Of a stretch of DNA of 29,292 bases, positions 21,294 to 27,462 are shown in pieces. Source of the DNA: a virus; the IMG/VR virus record IMGVR_UViG_3300038825_001596, positions 1 through 29,292 of that record, one strand, 5' to 3'. Made by a program: the position numbers and the translations under genes. Position 1 is the stretch's first letter. Each line of letters starts with the position of its first letter. A model generated the notes under the pieces. The model ran no database searches, was not told where the DNA came from, and saw nothing but the letters and a program-made list of their open reading frames with translations.

Positions 21294-22219
21294 TAACGAT
21301 TAACAAATGGGATGAGACATTTGAACACGCTGAAAGCCGAAAGCGTAAAGCCCTTAATTGGTTTGCCTGCCCTGTAGGATTACAGTCCACGGGATACATT
21401 GCCCTAAGCTCGATGTCAGGAGGCTTGGAGGCGTTTGGAGTATTCCAAGCCCTTTGCCAACTGCACGCTACAAATGAGGCAAAGGACGTTCGTCTTTTGG
21501 GAACCATTTCAAGGTCTGACGGTAAGCCCATGAGCATCGAAATCGTGGCGAACATTCTCAGAATTGATAAAAGCACGCTTCAAAACGCTCTCAACATTTT
21601 GAGCTCTGATGATGTGAATTGGATCAGCTTTAAAATGGGCAAAAAGTCCGAGAAAATCCAAAATCTGCCACCATCTCCTGACGATCTCCCGCCATTTCCT
21701 GACGATTTCCCACCGTCTCCTGATGATTTCCCAGGAGGCACCCACTACATACATACAGACAAGACAGACAAACAAACAAACAAACAAAAGGAACCCGTCA
21801 CCAATACAACCGAGGAGGTTGGTTTTTTTTTGAGGGGGTTGGTTGAAAAGGTTTGTAAGGAATACAATGCCCACCCTGACCGATTGAGTGAGGAGGCAAA
21901 GCGGTCCCTTTGGATGGCACACCAAAAAGCACCATTCACGGACCATGACATCAATTTGGTTTGCAAATACGTCAGCAAACACAAAGCGGGCAAGCTTGGC
22001 AAACAGCCACACATTCCACAAAGCGCATCAAGAGCCATTGAAAACTTTTCTGAACTGCTTGAAAGGGCGCAGTCAATCGATTGGAAGCTCAAGCCAAAAA
22101 AAGAAAAGGCAAGGCTTGCACCTGTCCTGCCTGAGCCAGAGGACCTGACGCCTGACCAATTAGCGGCAATCAAAGCCGAAACTGAAAAACTAAAACAAAA
22201 AATAAAATCGAACCTATGA
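21290..22219 (+). CDS. Replication initiator-like protein with internal repeats
   Basis: A 309-residue protein with the layout of phage replisome organisers (lambda O / DnaD-like): an N-terminal winged-helix region (GGLEAFGVFQALCQLHATNE, MSIEIVANILRID), a low-complexity linker with three PPxPDDx heptads and a Thr/Lys/Gln-rich stretch (HTDKTDKQTNKQKEP), and a C-terminal helical domain (LVEKVCKEYNAHPDRLSEEA, NFSELLERAQSIDWK). It probably binds the origin, which is likely the 21-bp repeats inside the gene, and recruits host replication proteins. No helicase or polymerase motif is present. The family is inferred from architecture. Confidence 0.65.
   Translation: MITINKWDETFEHAESRKRKALNWFACPVGLQSTGYIALSSMSGGLEAFGVFQALCQLHATNEAKDVRLLGTISRSDGKPMSIEIVANILRIDKSTLQNALNILSSDDVNWISFKMGKKSEKIQNLPPSPDDLPPFPDDFPPSPDDFPGGTHYIHTDKTDKQTNKQKEPVTNTTEEVGFFLRGLVEKVCKEYNAHPDRLSEEAKRSLWMAHQKAPFTDHDINLVCKYVSKHKAGKLGKQPHIPQSASRAIENFSELLERAQSIDWKLKPKKEKARLAPVLPEPEDLTPDQLAAIKAETEKLKQKIKSNL
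21668..21730 (+). repeat. Three tandem 21-bp repeats inside the initiator gene (candidate origin)
   Basis: Three copies of a unit like CCRCCRTYTCCTGAYGATYTC, with only a few differences per copy, coding PPSPDDL, PPFPDDF, PPSPDDF. 21 bp is two helical turns, so bound proteins would stack on one face. lambda O and many phage initiators have their binding sites (iterons) inside their own gene. An A/C-only AT-rich tract follows 17 bp downstream and could be the unwinding element. Confidence 0.55.
21747..21790 (+). repeat. ACAA/CATA microsatellite next to the 21-bp repeats
   Basis: A tract of CATA, GACA and then about five CAAA/ACAA units with almost only A and C on the + strand. It codes the polar HTDKTDKQTNKQK linker. 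It may be a DNA-unwinding element of an origin; as a tetranucleotide repeat it could also slip and shift frame. Confidence 0.5.
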
Positions 22220-22530
22220 CACAAGATACATTCAATTGGTACCCCTACCCTAGAGAGGCAGGGACAAAAACCGAGGAGGGTCCAAGCCGTGAAGCGGCTC
22301 AGGACTTAAACAAAAGAAACAGACCGCAAAGGTTAAGGAGCAAGGTCATTACAACCCTTGAGTTATTTGGGTCAATGACGGCTGACGAATGCGCTGACAA
22401 AATGAGAGAAAGCATTCTCTCAATCCGTCCGCGGTTTTCCGAGCTTTCTAGGCTTGGCAAAATCTACAAGACGGGCGAGCTCAGACCAAGTTCAACAGGT
22501 AAAAATCAAAACGTTTGGAGGGTGGCATGA
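22216..22530 (+). CDS. Winged-helix protein of the replication/recombination operon
   Basis: A 104-residue protein whose C-terminal ~65 residues look like a winged helix found in phage early operons: VITTLELFGSMTADECADKM, SILSIRPRFSELSRLGKI and the wing TGELRPSSTGKNQNVWRV. The N-terminus is polar and probably disordered. The 'SIRPRFSEL...LGKI' helix-wing pattern is usual for small proteins annotated near phage replication and recombination genes; the DNA target is unknown. It overlaps the initiator stop by 4 nt, and the following ATG overlaps its own stop. Confidence 0.65.
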   Translation: MTQDTFNWYPYPREAGTKTEEGPSREAAQDLNKRNRPQRLRSKVITTLELFGSMTADECADKMRESILSIRPRFSELSRLGKIYKTGELRPSSTGKNQNVWRVA

Positions 22531-22781
22531 TTGACGCATTTGAAATATTTAAACAAGCAAACGACAAGGCTCAGTTCATAGATAACTCAGAGGAAAGGGT
22601 TGAATCTCGATATCATAACTTTTTGAAAAACGATATCTATTTCACAGAGTACATCAAAGAGGGGCAGCCAGACAAAGCCAAACTCATGGCAGAGGTCTAT
22701 TGCAACGAGCTTAAGAGACTCACACAAAGCACACCGCTTGATTTAATTTTTAACACACTAAACAAAGAAAAACTAAAATGA
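22527..22781 (+). CDS. Hypothetical early protein (84 aa)
   Basis: The ATG at 22527 overlaps the previous stop (ATGA) and has GGAGG 5 nt upstream, which decides this start over an earlier TTG. The 84-residue product is helical and charged (DAFEIFKQANDKAQFID, FTEYIKEGQPDKAKLMAEVY, NELKRLTQS). Not recognised. It belongs to the tightly coupled replication/recombination operon; the next ATG overlaps its stop. Confidence 0.6.
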   Translation: MIDAFEIFKQANDKAQFIDNSEERVESRYHNFLKNDIYFTEYIKEGQPDKAKLMAEVYCNELKRLTQSTPLDLIFNTLNKEKLK

Positions 22782-23053
22782 GAAAAAGCCACGACGCTGT
22801 TGTCTCCCTTGGTGAATACACCGACGGGGAAGGACAAACAAAAAAACGCTACAAAAACATTGGCACCGTTTTCACTAGAGATGACGGAAGCCAAGCGATG
22901 AAACTGGACACGGTGCCCCTTGGTCCTGACTGGAATGGGTGGATCAATTTTTATGAGCCACAAAATCAAAGAAACGACCGCCCTCAACAACAACAAACCC
23001 CAAAACCACAAGCTCAAAATAATACCTATGCAAACGATGACATCCCATTCTAA
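22778..23053 (+). CDS. Small SSB-like protein with DDIPF C-terminal tip
   Basis: A 91-residue protein. The first ~62 residues form a compact strand-rich domain (AVVSLGEYTDGEGQTKKRYK, NIGTVFTRDDG, AMKLDTVPLGPDWNGWINFY), like small OB-fold SSB-like proteins of phages and mobile elements. A Gln/Pro/Asn-rich linker (DRPQQQQTPKPQAQNN) leads to ANDDIPF, nearly identical to the C-terminal tip of bacterial SSB that recruits replication and repair proteins. It probably coats ssDNA or plugs host SSB partners into phage replication. The family call is by motif only; the tip is plain in the sequence. Confidence 0.7.
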   Translation: MRKSHDAVVSLGEYTDGEGQTKKRYKNIGTVFTRDDGSQAMKLDTVPLGPDWNGWINFYEPQNQRNDRPQQQQTPKPQAQNNTYANDDIPF

Positions 23054-23447
23054 AAACGAACAAGAGGAAGGCTTTTTATATGCTGACAACCTAATCAAAA
23101 AAGGCGTTTGGTCAGAGTTTGACGTCACCATTGCTGAGGTTATCGAGGCGGGTGGTGTCAGATTTGCCAACGGTCAAACGACTAACAAGCCCACGCTTGT
23201 TTTTAAAGGGACCTCAAGAAAGTGGGTTCTGCCAAAAACTCAACAGGACCTTTTAAAGCAAATGCTTGGCAATACCTTTGAGGAGTGGATTGGCAAAAAG
23301 ATAACCCTGCGCCCTGCGGTCTGCAAAACGCCACAAGGCGAAGCCCCTTGCGTCAGAGTCAAGCCAACCATTCCAAACCGTCACATCAGGATCGGAGTGC
23401 GCAAGCAATTCGGTGAGCCGTTAACTGGTCAGGAGGTGGTCAAATGA
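23028..23447 (+). CDS. Conserved-type phage protein of the recombination operon (139 aa)
   Basis: Two in-frame ATGs (23028, 23037) overlap the 3' end of the SSB-like gene; I took the first. The protein reads EEGFLYADNLIKKGVWSEFD, then a strand-rich part (TIAEVIEAGGVRFANG, PTLVFKGTSRKWVLPKT), a helix (QQDLLKQMLGNTFEEW) and IGKKITLRPA with a basic end. I recall this pattern from uncharacterised phage/prophage proteins but cannot give a function. Its place between SSB-like and nuclease genes suggests a role with ssDNA or in recombination. AGGAGG in its 3' end serves the next gene. Confidence 0.6.
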   Translation: MQTMTSHSKNEQEEGFLYADNLIKKGVWSEFDVTIAEVIEAGGVRFANGQTTNKPTLVFKGTSRKWVLPKTQQDLLKQMLGNTFEEWIGKKITLRPAVCKTPQGEAPCVRVKPTIPNRHIRIGVRKQFGEPLTGQEVVK

Positions 23448-24379
23448 TCTTTGAAGATATGCCATTTGCTGAATACCAAGCTCGCCCTGAGGTCAATAAT
23501 TCAAGCCTGCACGACTTGGATGAGGACCGCAGAGATGCGGGTTGTCCTGCAAAGTATTATCACAATCATGTTCTTAAGCTAAAAGACCACAGCCATGCTG
23601 AAACCCCTGCCCTGTCATTTGGGCGGGCATTGCATAGCTTTTGTTTAACGCCAAAGGTCTTTTTGGATGAGTACGTCATTGAGAATGATGAGCTTTATCA
23701 GCGCATACTTGCAGAAGCCAATGAGGAGCAGATTGCCAATAAGAGAAAGCCGTCTCCTAAATTCTCAAAGTCTTTGGGAGCTTGGAAGACTTACACCAAA
23801 CAAGTCAAAGAAAGTGGCAAAGAGTTGCTTGATCAAAAGACTTATAAACAAATCATTGAGATGACTGAGCGCATCAAGGACCCTGACAAGGCACTTGATC
23901 AGCGCACGCCTAAAGTGTTTGAGAAAGATTTGCAATTCGAGCTTTCATGTTTTGCCTCCCTTGATGATGGGCGTGGCAACCTTGTTGATTGTAAAGCTCG
24001 GCTTGATGCCTTTGATGAAGGCAATCCAGAGCCCAATGCTGTTGCCACAATATACGATCTGAAATCATTGGCTGAATGGAACCCAGGCAAATCAATCGCC
24101 TCATGGGGTTGGTGGGTTCAAGCGGCTTTTTATGCTGACATTGCCAAGGCTTGCGGGCTTTGTTCAAACACGCCCCGCTTTGCTTGGATCTTTACAAAGA
24201 AGACGGCACCTTATGAGTCACAGCTACATTTTGCTGAACCTGCACTTATCAAGGCGGGTCGGCTTTGTTATCAGGGACATCTTCAAACCATTGTCGACTG
24301 TCGTAAATCAGGAGAGTGGGGTGGTCATGGTCCTGTCACTTATCCACATTCATTAAATCAAATTCTTGAGCTAGTCTAA
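23444..24379 (+). CDS. RecE-like PD-(D/E)XK exonuclease
   Basis: A 311-residue nuclease of the type found in phage recombination operons (exonuclease VIII C-terminal/DUF3799-like). Visible features: NNSSLHDLD and FGRALHSFCL (His64) in the N-terminal helices, FELSCF (Glu166), CKARLDAF (Asp188), IYDLKSL (Asp205-x-Lys207) and the QAAFYADI helix with Gln226 and Tyr230. Together these form the PD-(D/E)XK core with the Q-Y helix of the RecB/Cas4 lineage. It would resect dsDNA 5' ends for annealing; no RecT/Beta annealase was recognised nearby, so the neighbouring 139-residue protein is a possible partner. Strong AGGAGG 7 nt before the ATG. Confidence 0.85.
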   Translation: MIFEDMPFAEYQARPEVNNSSLHDLDEDRRDAGCPAKYYHNHVLKLKDHSHAETPALSFGRALHSFCLTPKVFLDEYVIENDELYQRILAEANEEQIANKRKPSPKFSKSLGAWKTYTKQVKESGKELLDQKTYKQIIEMTERIKDPDKALDQRTPKVFEKDLQFELSCFASLDDGRGNLVDCKARLDAFDEGNPEPNAVATIYDLKSLAEWNPGKSIASWGWWVQAAFYADIAKACGLCSNTPRFAWIFTKKTAPYESQLHFAEPALIKAGRLCYQGHLQTIVDCRKSGEWGGHGPVTYPHSLNQILELV

Positions 24380-24387
24380 AATGATCA

Positions 24388-24468
24388 GTGAGGGAATAGA
24401 GTCAAGGGAGAGCCTTGGACGGGGTCATGGTAGTAAGCCCATTGCTGAACACCCTCACACCTTTTTTT
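24388..24468 (+). ncRNA. Structured RNA, copy A, followed by a T-tract
   Basis: Closing stem GTGAGGG/CCCTCAC (7 bp, 24388-24394 with 24452-24458), hairpin GTCAAGG/CCTTgGAC with loop GAGAG, then a GGGG...CCC or ATGG/CCAT hairpin, and the junction strand GAACA. Junction bases AATAGAG and GAACACCCTC match copy B at 20914, while the stems differ and remain paired. Here the closing stem is followed by ACCTTTTTTT, so it can also act as a terminator after the nuclease gene. The T-tract is the start of the 35-bp element before the PAPS-reductase-like gene. Confidence 0.6.
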
Positions 24469-24496
24469 ATCTAGGTCTTAATAAGTTTTAATAAGT
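24462..24496 (+). promoter_or_regulatory. 35-bp T-tract/ATCTAG/tandem-decamer element (copy 3)
   Basis: T7, ATCTAGGT, CTTAATAAGT, TTTAATAAGT, then ATG. This is the cleanest copy, with two near-identical decamers ending exactly at the start codon. It matches the element at 25391 at 33 of 35 positions. Confidence 0.7.
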
Positions 24497-25390
24497 ATGA
24501 GTATATTTAGCCCGCCAGAATCAACAAAATATAACGTCTTAAGCTTAGGGGCAGGAGTGCAGTCTTCATGCCTAGCATTAATGGCTGAGCATGGTGAAAT
24601 TAAACCTAAACCTGATTTTGCTGTTTTTGCAGATACACAATCAGAGCCTAAGGCAGTTTATGAGTGGCTTGAGTATTTAAAAACAAAACTTTCATACCCT
24701 GTTTATACCGTCACAGGTGGTGATTTAGGAAAAGCGTGCCTTGAATCTAGTTTTGTAAAAAAGGAAAACTCAAAAAAACCAGTTGGAACAGAATACATTT
24801 TGAACTTAATCCCTGCTTTTGCTCATTACGAAGATACGGGAAAAACAAAACTAGCCATAGGTAGACTTTGCACTAGGCATTATAAAATTGACCCTGTTCA
24901 TAAATTTATAAAACAAACTTGTCAGGTTAAAAGGGGACAAAAAAACGCAACAGTCACCCAATGGATTGGAATCAGTTGGGACGAGGTGCAAAGAATGAAA
25001 GATTCAAGAGTTGCTTGGTGCATTCACAGGCATCCATTGATTGAAATAAAAATGAGGAGAGGAGACTGCTTACAATGGATGAAAAAAAATGGATATGAAG
25101 AGCCTCCAAGATCAGCGTGCACATTTTGCCCATTTAGGCACAACGATGAATGGAGAGATTTGCGTGATAACTCACCTGAGGAGTTTGCTGAAGCAATCAA
25201 ATTCGATGAAGATTTAAGAAATCATTATAAAAGAGTTGATAACAAATATAAAGAGGGATGGTCAGAAAGGACGGTTTACATACATTCATCTTGTAAGCCC
25301 CTTGGTGAAATAGATTTCGACAATGACCAAGACAAAGGGCAAGGCGTTTTTGATTTTCAATCTGAATGTGAGGGGATGTGTGGGGTGTGA
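24497..25390 (+). CDS. PAPS-reductase-like (PP-loop N-type) protein
   Basis: A 297-residue member of the phosphoadenosine-phosphosulfate reductase superfamily. The PP-loop SLGAGVQSS is at residues 16-24, an acidic strand FAVFADTQSEP follows, then LCTRHYKIDP (Cys125), WIGISWDEVQRMKDS, and ACTFCPFRHNDEW (Cys208, Cys211); two more Cys sit at the C-terminus. Cys125 with Cys208/211 could hold an Fe-S cluster, as in several family members. Phage homologues are often not true PAPS reductases but may act in sulfur transfer, for example to DNA or RNA, related to DndC. No other Dnd/Ssp gene is nearby. It reads as A-richer than its neighbours and has its own 35-bp element, like a cargo cassette. Confidence 0.8.
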   Translation: MSIFSPPESTKYNVLSLGAGVQSSCLALMAEHGEIKPKPDFAVFADTQSEPKAVYEWLEYLKTKLSYPVYTVTGGDLGKACLESSFVKKENSKKPVGTEYILNLIPAFAHYEDTGKTKLAIGRLCTRHYKIDPVHKFIKQTCQVKRGQKNATVTQWIGISWDEVQRMKDSRVAWCIHRHPLIEIKMRRGDCLQWMKKNGYEEPPRSACTFCPFRHNDEWRDLRDNSPEEFAEAIKFDEDLRNHYKRVDNKYKEGWSERTVYIHSSCKPLGEIDFDNDQDKGQGVFDFQSECEGMCGV

Positions 25391-25425
25391 TTTTTTTATC
25401 TAGTTCTTAATAAGTTTTAATAATT
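25391..25425 (+). promoter_or_regulatory. 35-bp T-tract/ATCTAG/tandem-decamer element (copy 4)
   Basis: T7, ATCTAGTT, CTTAATAAGT, TTTAATAATT, then ATG. It begins directly after the stop of the PAPS-reductase-like gene with no hairpin before it, so the T-tract here is conserved even though it cannot serve a terminator. This argues that the T-tract is part of the element itself. Confidence 0.65.
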
Positions 25426-25737
25426 ATGGACAAGGATTTTCATATAGTAAAAACACACCCTGATTTGATTACTTACATTGATCACTTGCAGAAAAAAAAC
25501 GCTGAACAATTAAGTTTTTACCCTAAGCAAGTCTTTGAAAGAGAGGCTGACAAAGGTCGCTTGTTTTTAGGTATGTTAAACGGTCAGCCAGGGGTACCCC
25601 TATCCGATAAGATAGACAAAGGATATACCAGTAAGGACATACAAAAAAGGTGTCATTTTCCGCTTCCAAAATTCGGAAATTTGGGCAACAGTTGGGCACC
25701 AAACTCAAAAACAATTCGTTTTTGCCTACCCCTTTAA
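25426..25737 (+). pseudogene. Short cargo gene, possible truncated GNAT-like protein
   Basis: The first ~55 of 103 residues (FHIVKTHPDLITYIDHLQKK, PKQVFEREADKGRLFLGMLNG) look like the N-terminus of GNAT-type acetyltransferases, which continue after 'NG-P-G' into the acetyl-CoA site. Here that part is missing: the frame runs into unrelated sequence and ends in DNA that carries integrase arm-type sites. I therefore treat it as a probable remnant cut by recombination near attP, though an intact small protein is possible. It has a full 35-bp upstream element. The GNAT resemblance is by eye and weak. Confidence 0.4.
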
Positions 25738-25907
25738 AAAAGAGTAATTCCTTTGTAATCAGTAGGTCGACGGTTCGAGTCCGTCAGCCGGCTCTCTGTA
25801 TTTACAGCATATACAGAGTCAAAGCGTTGTTCTTACGTTTTCCGTGTAATTGCATTTTGGGGCAAAATCGGGCATTTGATCGGTCATTTTGGGCACTTTT
25901 GGGCACC
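25680..25907 (+). other. attP: Phage attachment site attP (tRNA-Thr 3' half core with integrase arm sites)
   Basis: The core at 25752-25793 reads as the 3' half of a tRNA-Thr(UGU): anticodon loop and stem TTTGTAATCAG, variable TAGGTC, T-arm GACGG-TTCGAGT-CCGTC, acceptor strand AGCCGGC and discriminator T. No 5' half is present, so it is not a tRNA gene. TTGGGCA(C) sites flank it: two on the left (25680, 25692) and three or four on the right (25855, 25868, 25887, 25897), as integrase arm-type sites would. The integrase gene follows. Integration would rebuild the host tRNA. Both flanks carry phage-type control repeats, which favours attP over an attL/attR boundary. Confidence 0.85.
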
Positions 25908-25919
25908 AAATCGCTTGAA

Positions 25920-25958
25920 CTTAATAAGACTTATTATAAACTTATTAAGTCTTATTAA
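25920..25958 (+). promoter_or_regulatory. Inverted decamer cluster upstream of the integrase operon
   Basis: CTTAATAAGA and CTTATTATAA on the left, then ACTTATTAAG and TCTTATTAAA on the right, giving an imperfect palindrome of the same decamer that abuts other early genes in tandem. TTAATAAGACTT and AAGTCTTATTAA are perfect reverse complements. It lies about 35-70 nt before the ATG at 25991 and just beyond the right attP arm sites. Probable operator/promoter for the integrase unit. Confidence 0.6.
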
Positions 25959-25990
25959 ACTATATAAGACATTTAACTTAAAAATAACTT

Positions 25991-26320
25991 ATGAAAATGA
26001 TTCAAAAACAAGTCGCAAAAAATTGCGTTACAAATATTAATAAACTCATAAAAATTCAAAAAAACCTAACTGATTTATTTAGTTATCAAGTCAAAGATCC
26101 AAAAGACGAAAACGCTGTTTTTATCCGTCAGCAAATTGACATACAAATTCGGTACCTGATGGCACATTTTAAATATGAGCTTCGTCAAACTGGTTGGGAG
26201 TTGAGACCATGCCACGGTTTGACTGGTTACTTTGAAATTTGCAAAGGCTTCCCCAAACCAAGTGAGGAGGAACTGGCGGCACATAAATCAGATGAACCTG
26301 ATCAACTACCAAGCAAATAA
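25991..26320 (+). CDS. Hypothetical protein upstream of the integrase (109 aa)
   Basis: Not recognised. The N-terminal ~60 residues are helical and basic (QKQVAKNCVTNINKLIKIQK, FIRQQIDIQIRYLMAHFK), followed by a short strand block (GWELRPCHGLTGYFEICKG) and an acidic tail. It ends 2 nt before the integrase start, so the two are cotranscribed; a role in controlling integration is possible but not shown. AT-rich leader with decamer repeats and no Shine-Dalgarno. Confidence 0.6.
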   Translation: MKMIQKQVAKNCVTNINKLIKIQKNLTDLFSYQVKDPKDENAVFIRQQIDIQIRYLMAHFKYELRQTGWELRPCHGLTGYFEICKGFPKPSEEELAAHKSDEPDQLPSK

Positions 26321-26322
26321 TC

Positions 26323-27462
26323 ATGAAGCTCATTAATTACCCAAAAACAAAAACCGCTAAGGGTTGGAAGGTTGAAATCCCTGCCACACTCGCAGGCGGA
26401 AAACGCAGGCGGGAGTTTTTTAAAACACGGGAGGAGGCAAACAAGCGAGTCAGTGACCTTAATAATGAAATACAAAACTTTGGATCAGGCGCGTCACAAA
26501 TTGCACCACAGCATTATCATGATGCTGTCAATGCCATTGCATTGCTTGAAGGCACTGACATGACCCTGACGCAAGTGGTTGAGTCTTGGCTAAAACATCT
26601 GAGCAAAATCAAAGAGTCTATCACATTGGTTGAGTTGGCTCAGCGTTATGTTGACAATCCAAACCGACGCAAGCCAATCAGTCATCGAGCTTATAATGAT
26701 TATCTAAACAAAGCCAAAAAGGTTGGCTCACATTTCCCTGAGAAATTCACCCACGATATCACGGCTGATGATATCCAAAAAGTTATCAACGAGCTTCCTG
26801 AGGGATCAGTGACGTCATACAAGCGCATTCTCAATGCCATGTTTAAATGGGGTTCACTTAGCCCTCAAGGCTTTCATGATGGCAATGTGATTGCTGAGGT
26901 TGAGGCATATCGGACCATCAAAGACAAGCCTGAGGTTTTAACCAATGAAGACATTGAGAGCCTTTTAAATTCTGCAAAGGATGAGCTCAAGGGCAGGTAT
27001 TTGCCTTATTACATCCTTTCAATATTTGGAGGTCTTAGGCGGTCAGAGGTCAGCCGAATCACTTGGGATGATATTGACCTCAAAAGGAAACACATCTATA
27101 TCAGCCCAAAGGTAAGCAAAACAAACGCGAGCCGTTACGTTGAGCTTATGCCTAATGTGATCAAGTGGCTTGAGTTATGTGATCAGCGTGAGCCAATCCT
27201 GACGGTACCAACCAAAAGGCAAAAGATCATCAGAGACAAAGCCAAGCTGACCAACTGGCAAAGGAACATCATGCGGCACACCGCTTGCTCATTTTTTTAT
27301 GCTTATCACCAAGACGAGGGGCGTTTGACCAATTGGGCAGGTCATGGTCTTGCGGTATTCCTAAGCCATTACAAAAACGCTGTCATCAAAGAGGATGCAA
27401 TTAAATTTTGGTCCATTACACCAGGTGGGCAACCAACTCAGTTATTGCAGAGCGTTATTTAA
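26323..27462 (+). CDS. Tyrosine integrase
   Basis: A 379-residue site-specific recombinase. The N-terminus (residues ~1-60) resembles an arm-binding domain, ~100-180 is the SAM-like core-binding domain, and ~205-360 the catalytic domain. Catalytic residues: Arg239 in GGLRRSEVSR, Lys266 in VSKTNAS, Arg318 in IMRHTACSFFYAY, His341 in WAGHG and the nucleophile Tyr350 in LSHYKN. The position usually held by His three residues before Arg318 is Asn315. It should join attP (25752 core) to a tRNA-Thr gene of the host. Its stop overlaps the stop of a convergent minus-strand gene. Confidence 0.92.
   Translation: MKLINYPKTKTAKGWKVEIPATLAGGKRRREFFKTREEANKRVSDLNNEIQNFGSGASQIAPQHYHDAVNAIALLEGTDMTLTQVVESWLKHLSKIKESITLVELAQRYVDNPNRRKPISHRAYNDYLNKAKKVGSHFPEKFTHDITADDIQKVINELPEGSVTSYKRILNAMFKWGSLSPQGFHDGNVIAEVEAYRTIKDKPEVLTNEDIESLLNSAKDELKGRYLPYYILSIFGGLRRSEVSRITWDDIDLKRKHIYISPKVSKTNASRYVELMPNVIKWLELCDQREPILTVPTKRQKIIRDKAKLTNWQRNIMRHTACSFFYAYHQDEGRLTNWAGHGLAVFLSHYKNAVIKEDAIKFWSITPGGQPTQLLQSVI

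Noticed and set aside
21668-21730. CRISPR-like repeats
   Set aside because: The three 21-bp units are contiguous with no spacers, in frame and part of a coding linker.
21747-21790. Phase-variable contingency tract in the initiator
   Set aside because: The tetranucleotide run is short and imperfect, and a frameshift would abolish a replication gene; an origin-associated unwinding tract is more reasonable.
21509-22224. Two long minus-strand frames opposite the replication initiator
   Set aside because: They mirror the C/A-rich repeats of the + strand gene (giving Cys/Val/Phe-rich runs) and have no ribosome-binding signal or plausible domain.
24497-25390. A Dnd/Ssp phosphorothioation or defence operon around the PAPS-reductase-like gene
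   Set aside because: No DndB/D/E, SspB/C/E or restriction partner is coded nearby; the flanking genes are nuclease, possible GNAT remnant and integrase.
25751-25793. A tRNA-Thr gene
   Set aside because: Only the anticodon loop to acceptor half is present; there is no D-arm or 5' acceptor strand upstream. It is better explained as the attP core.
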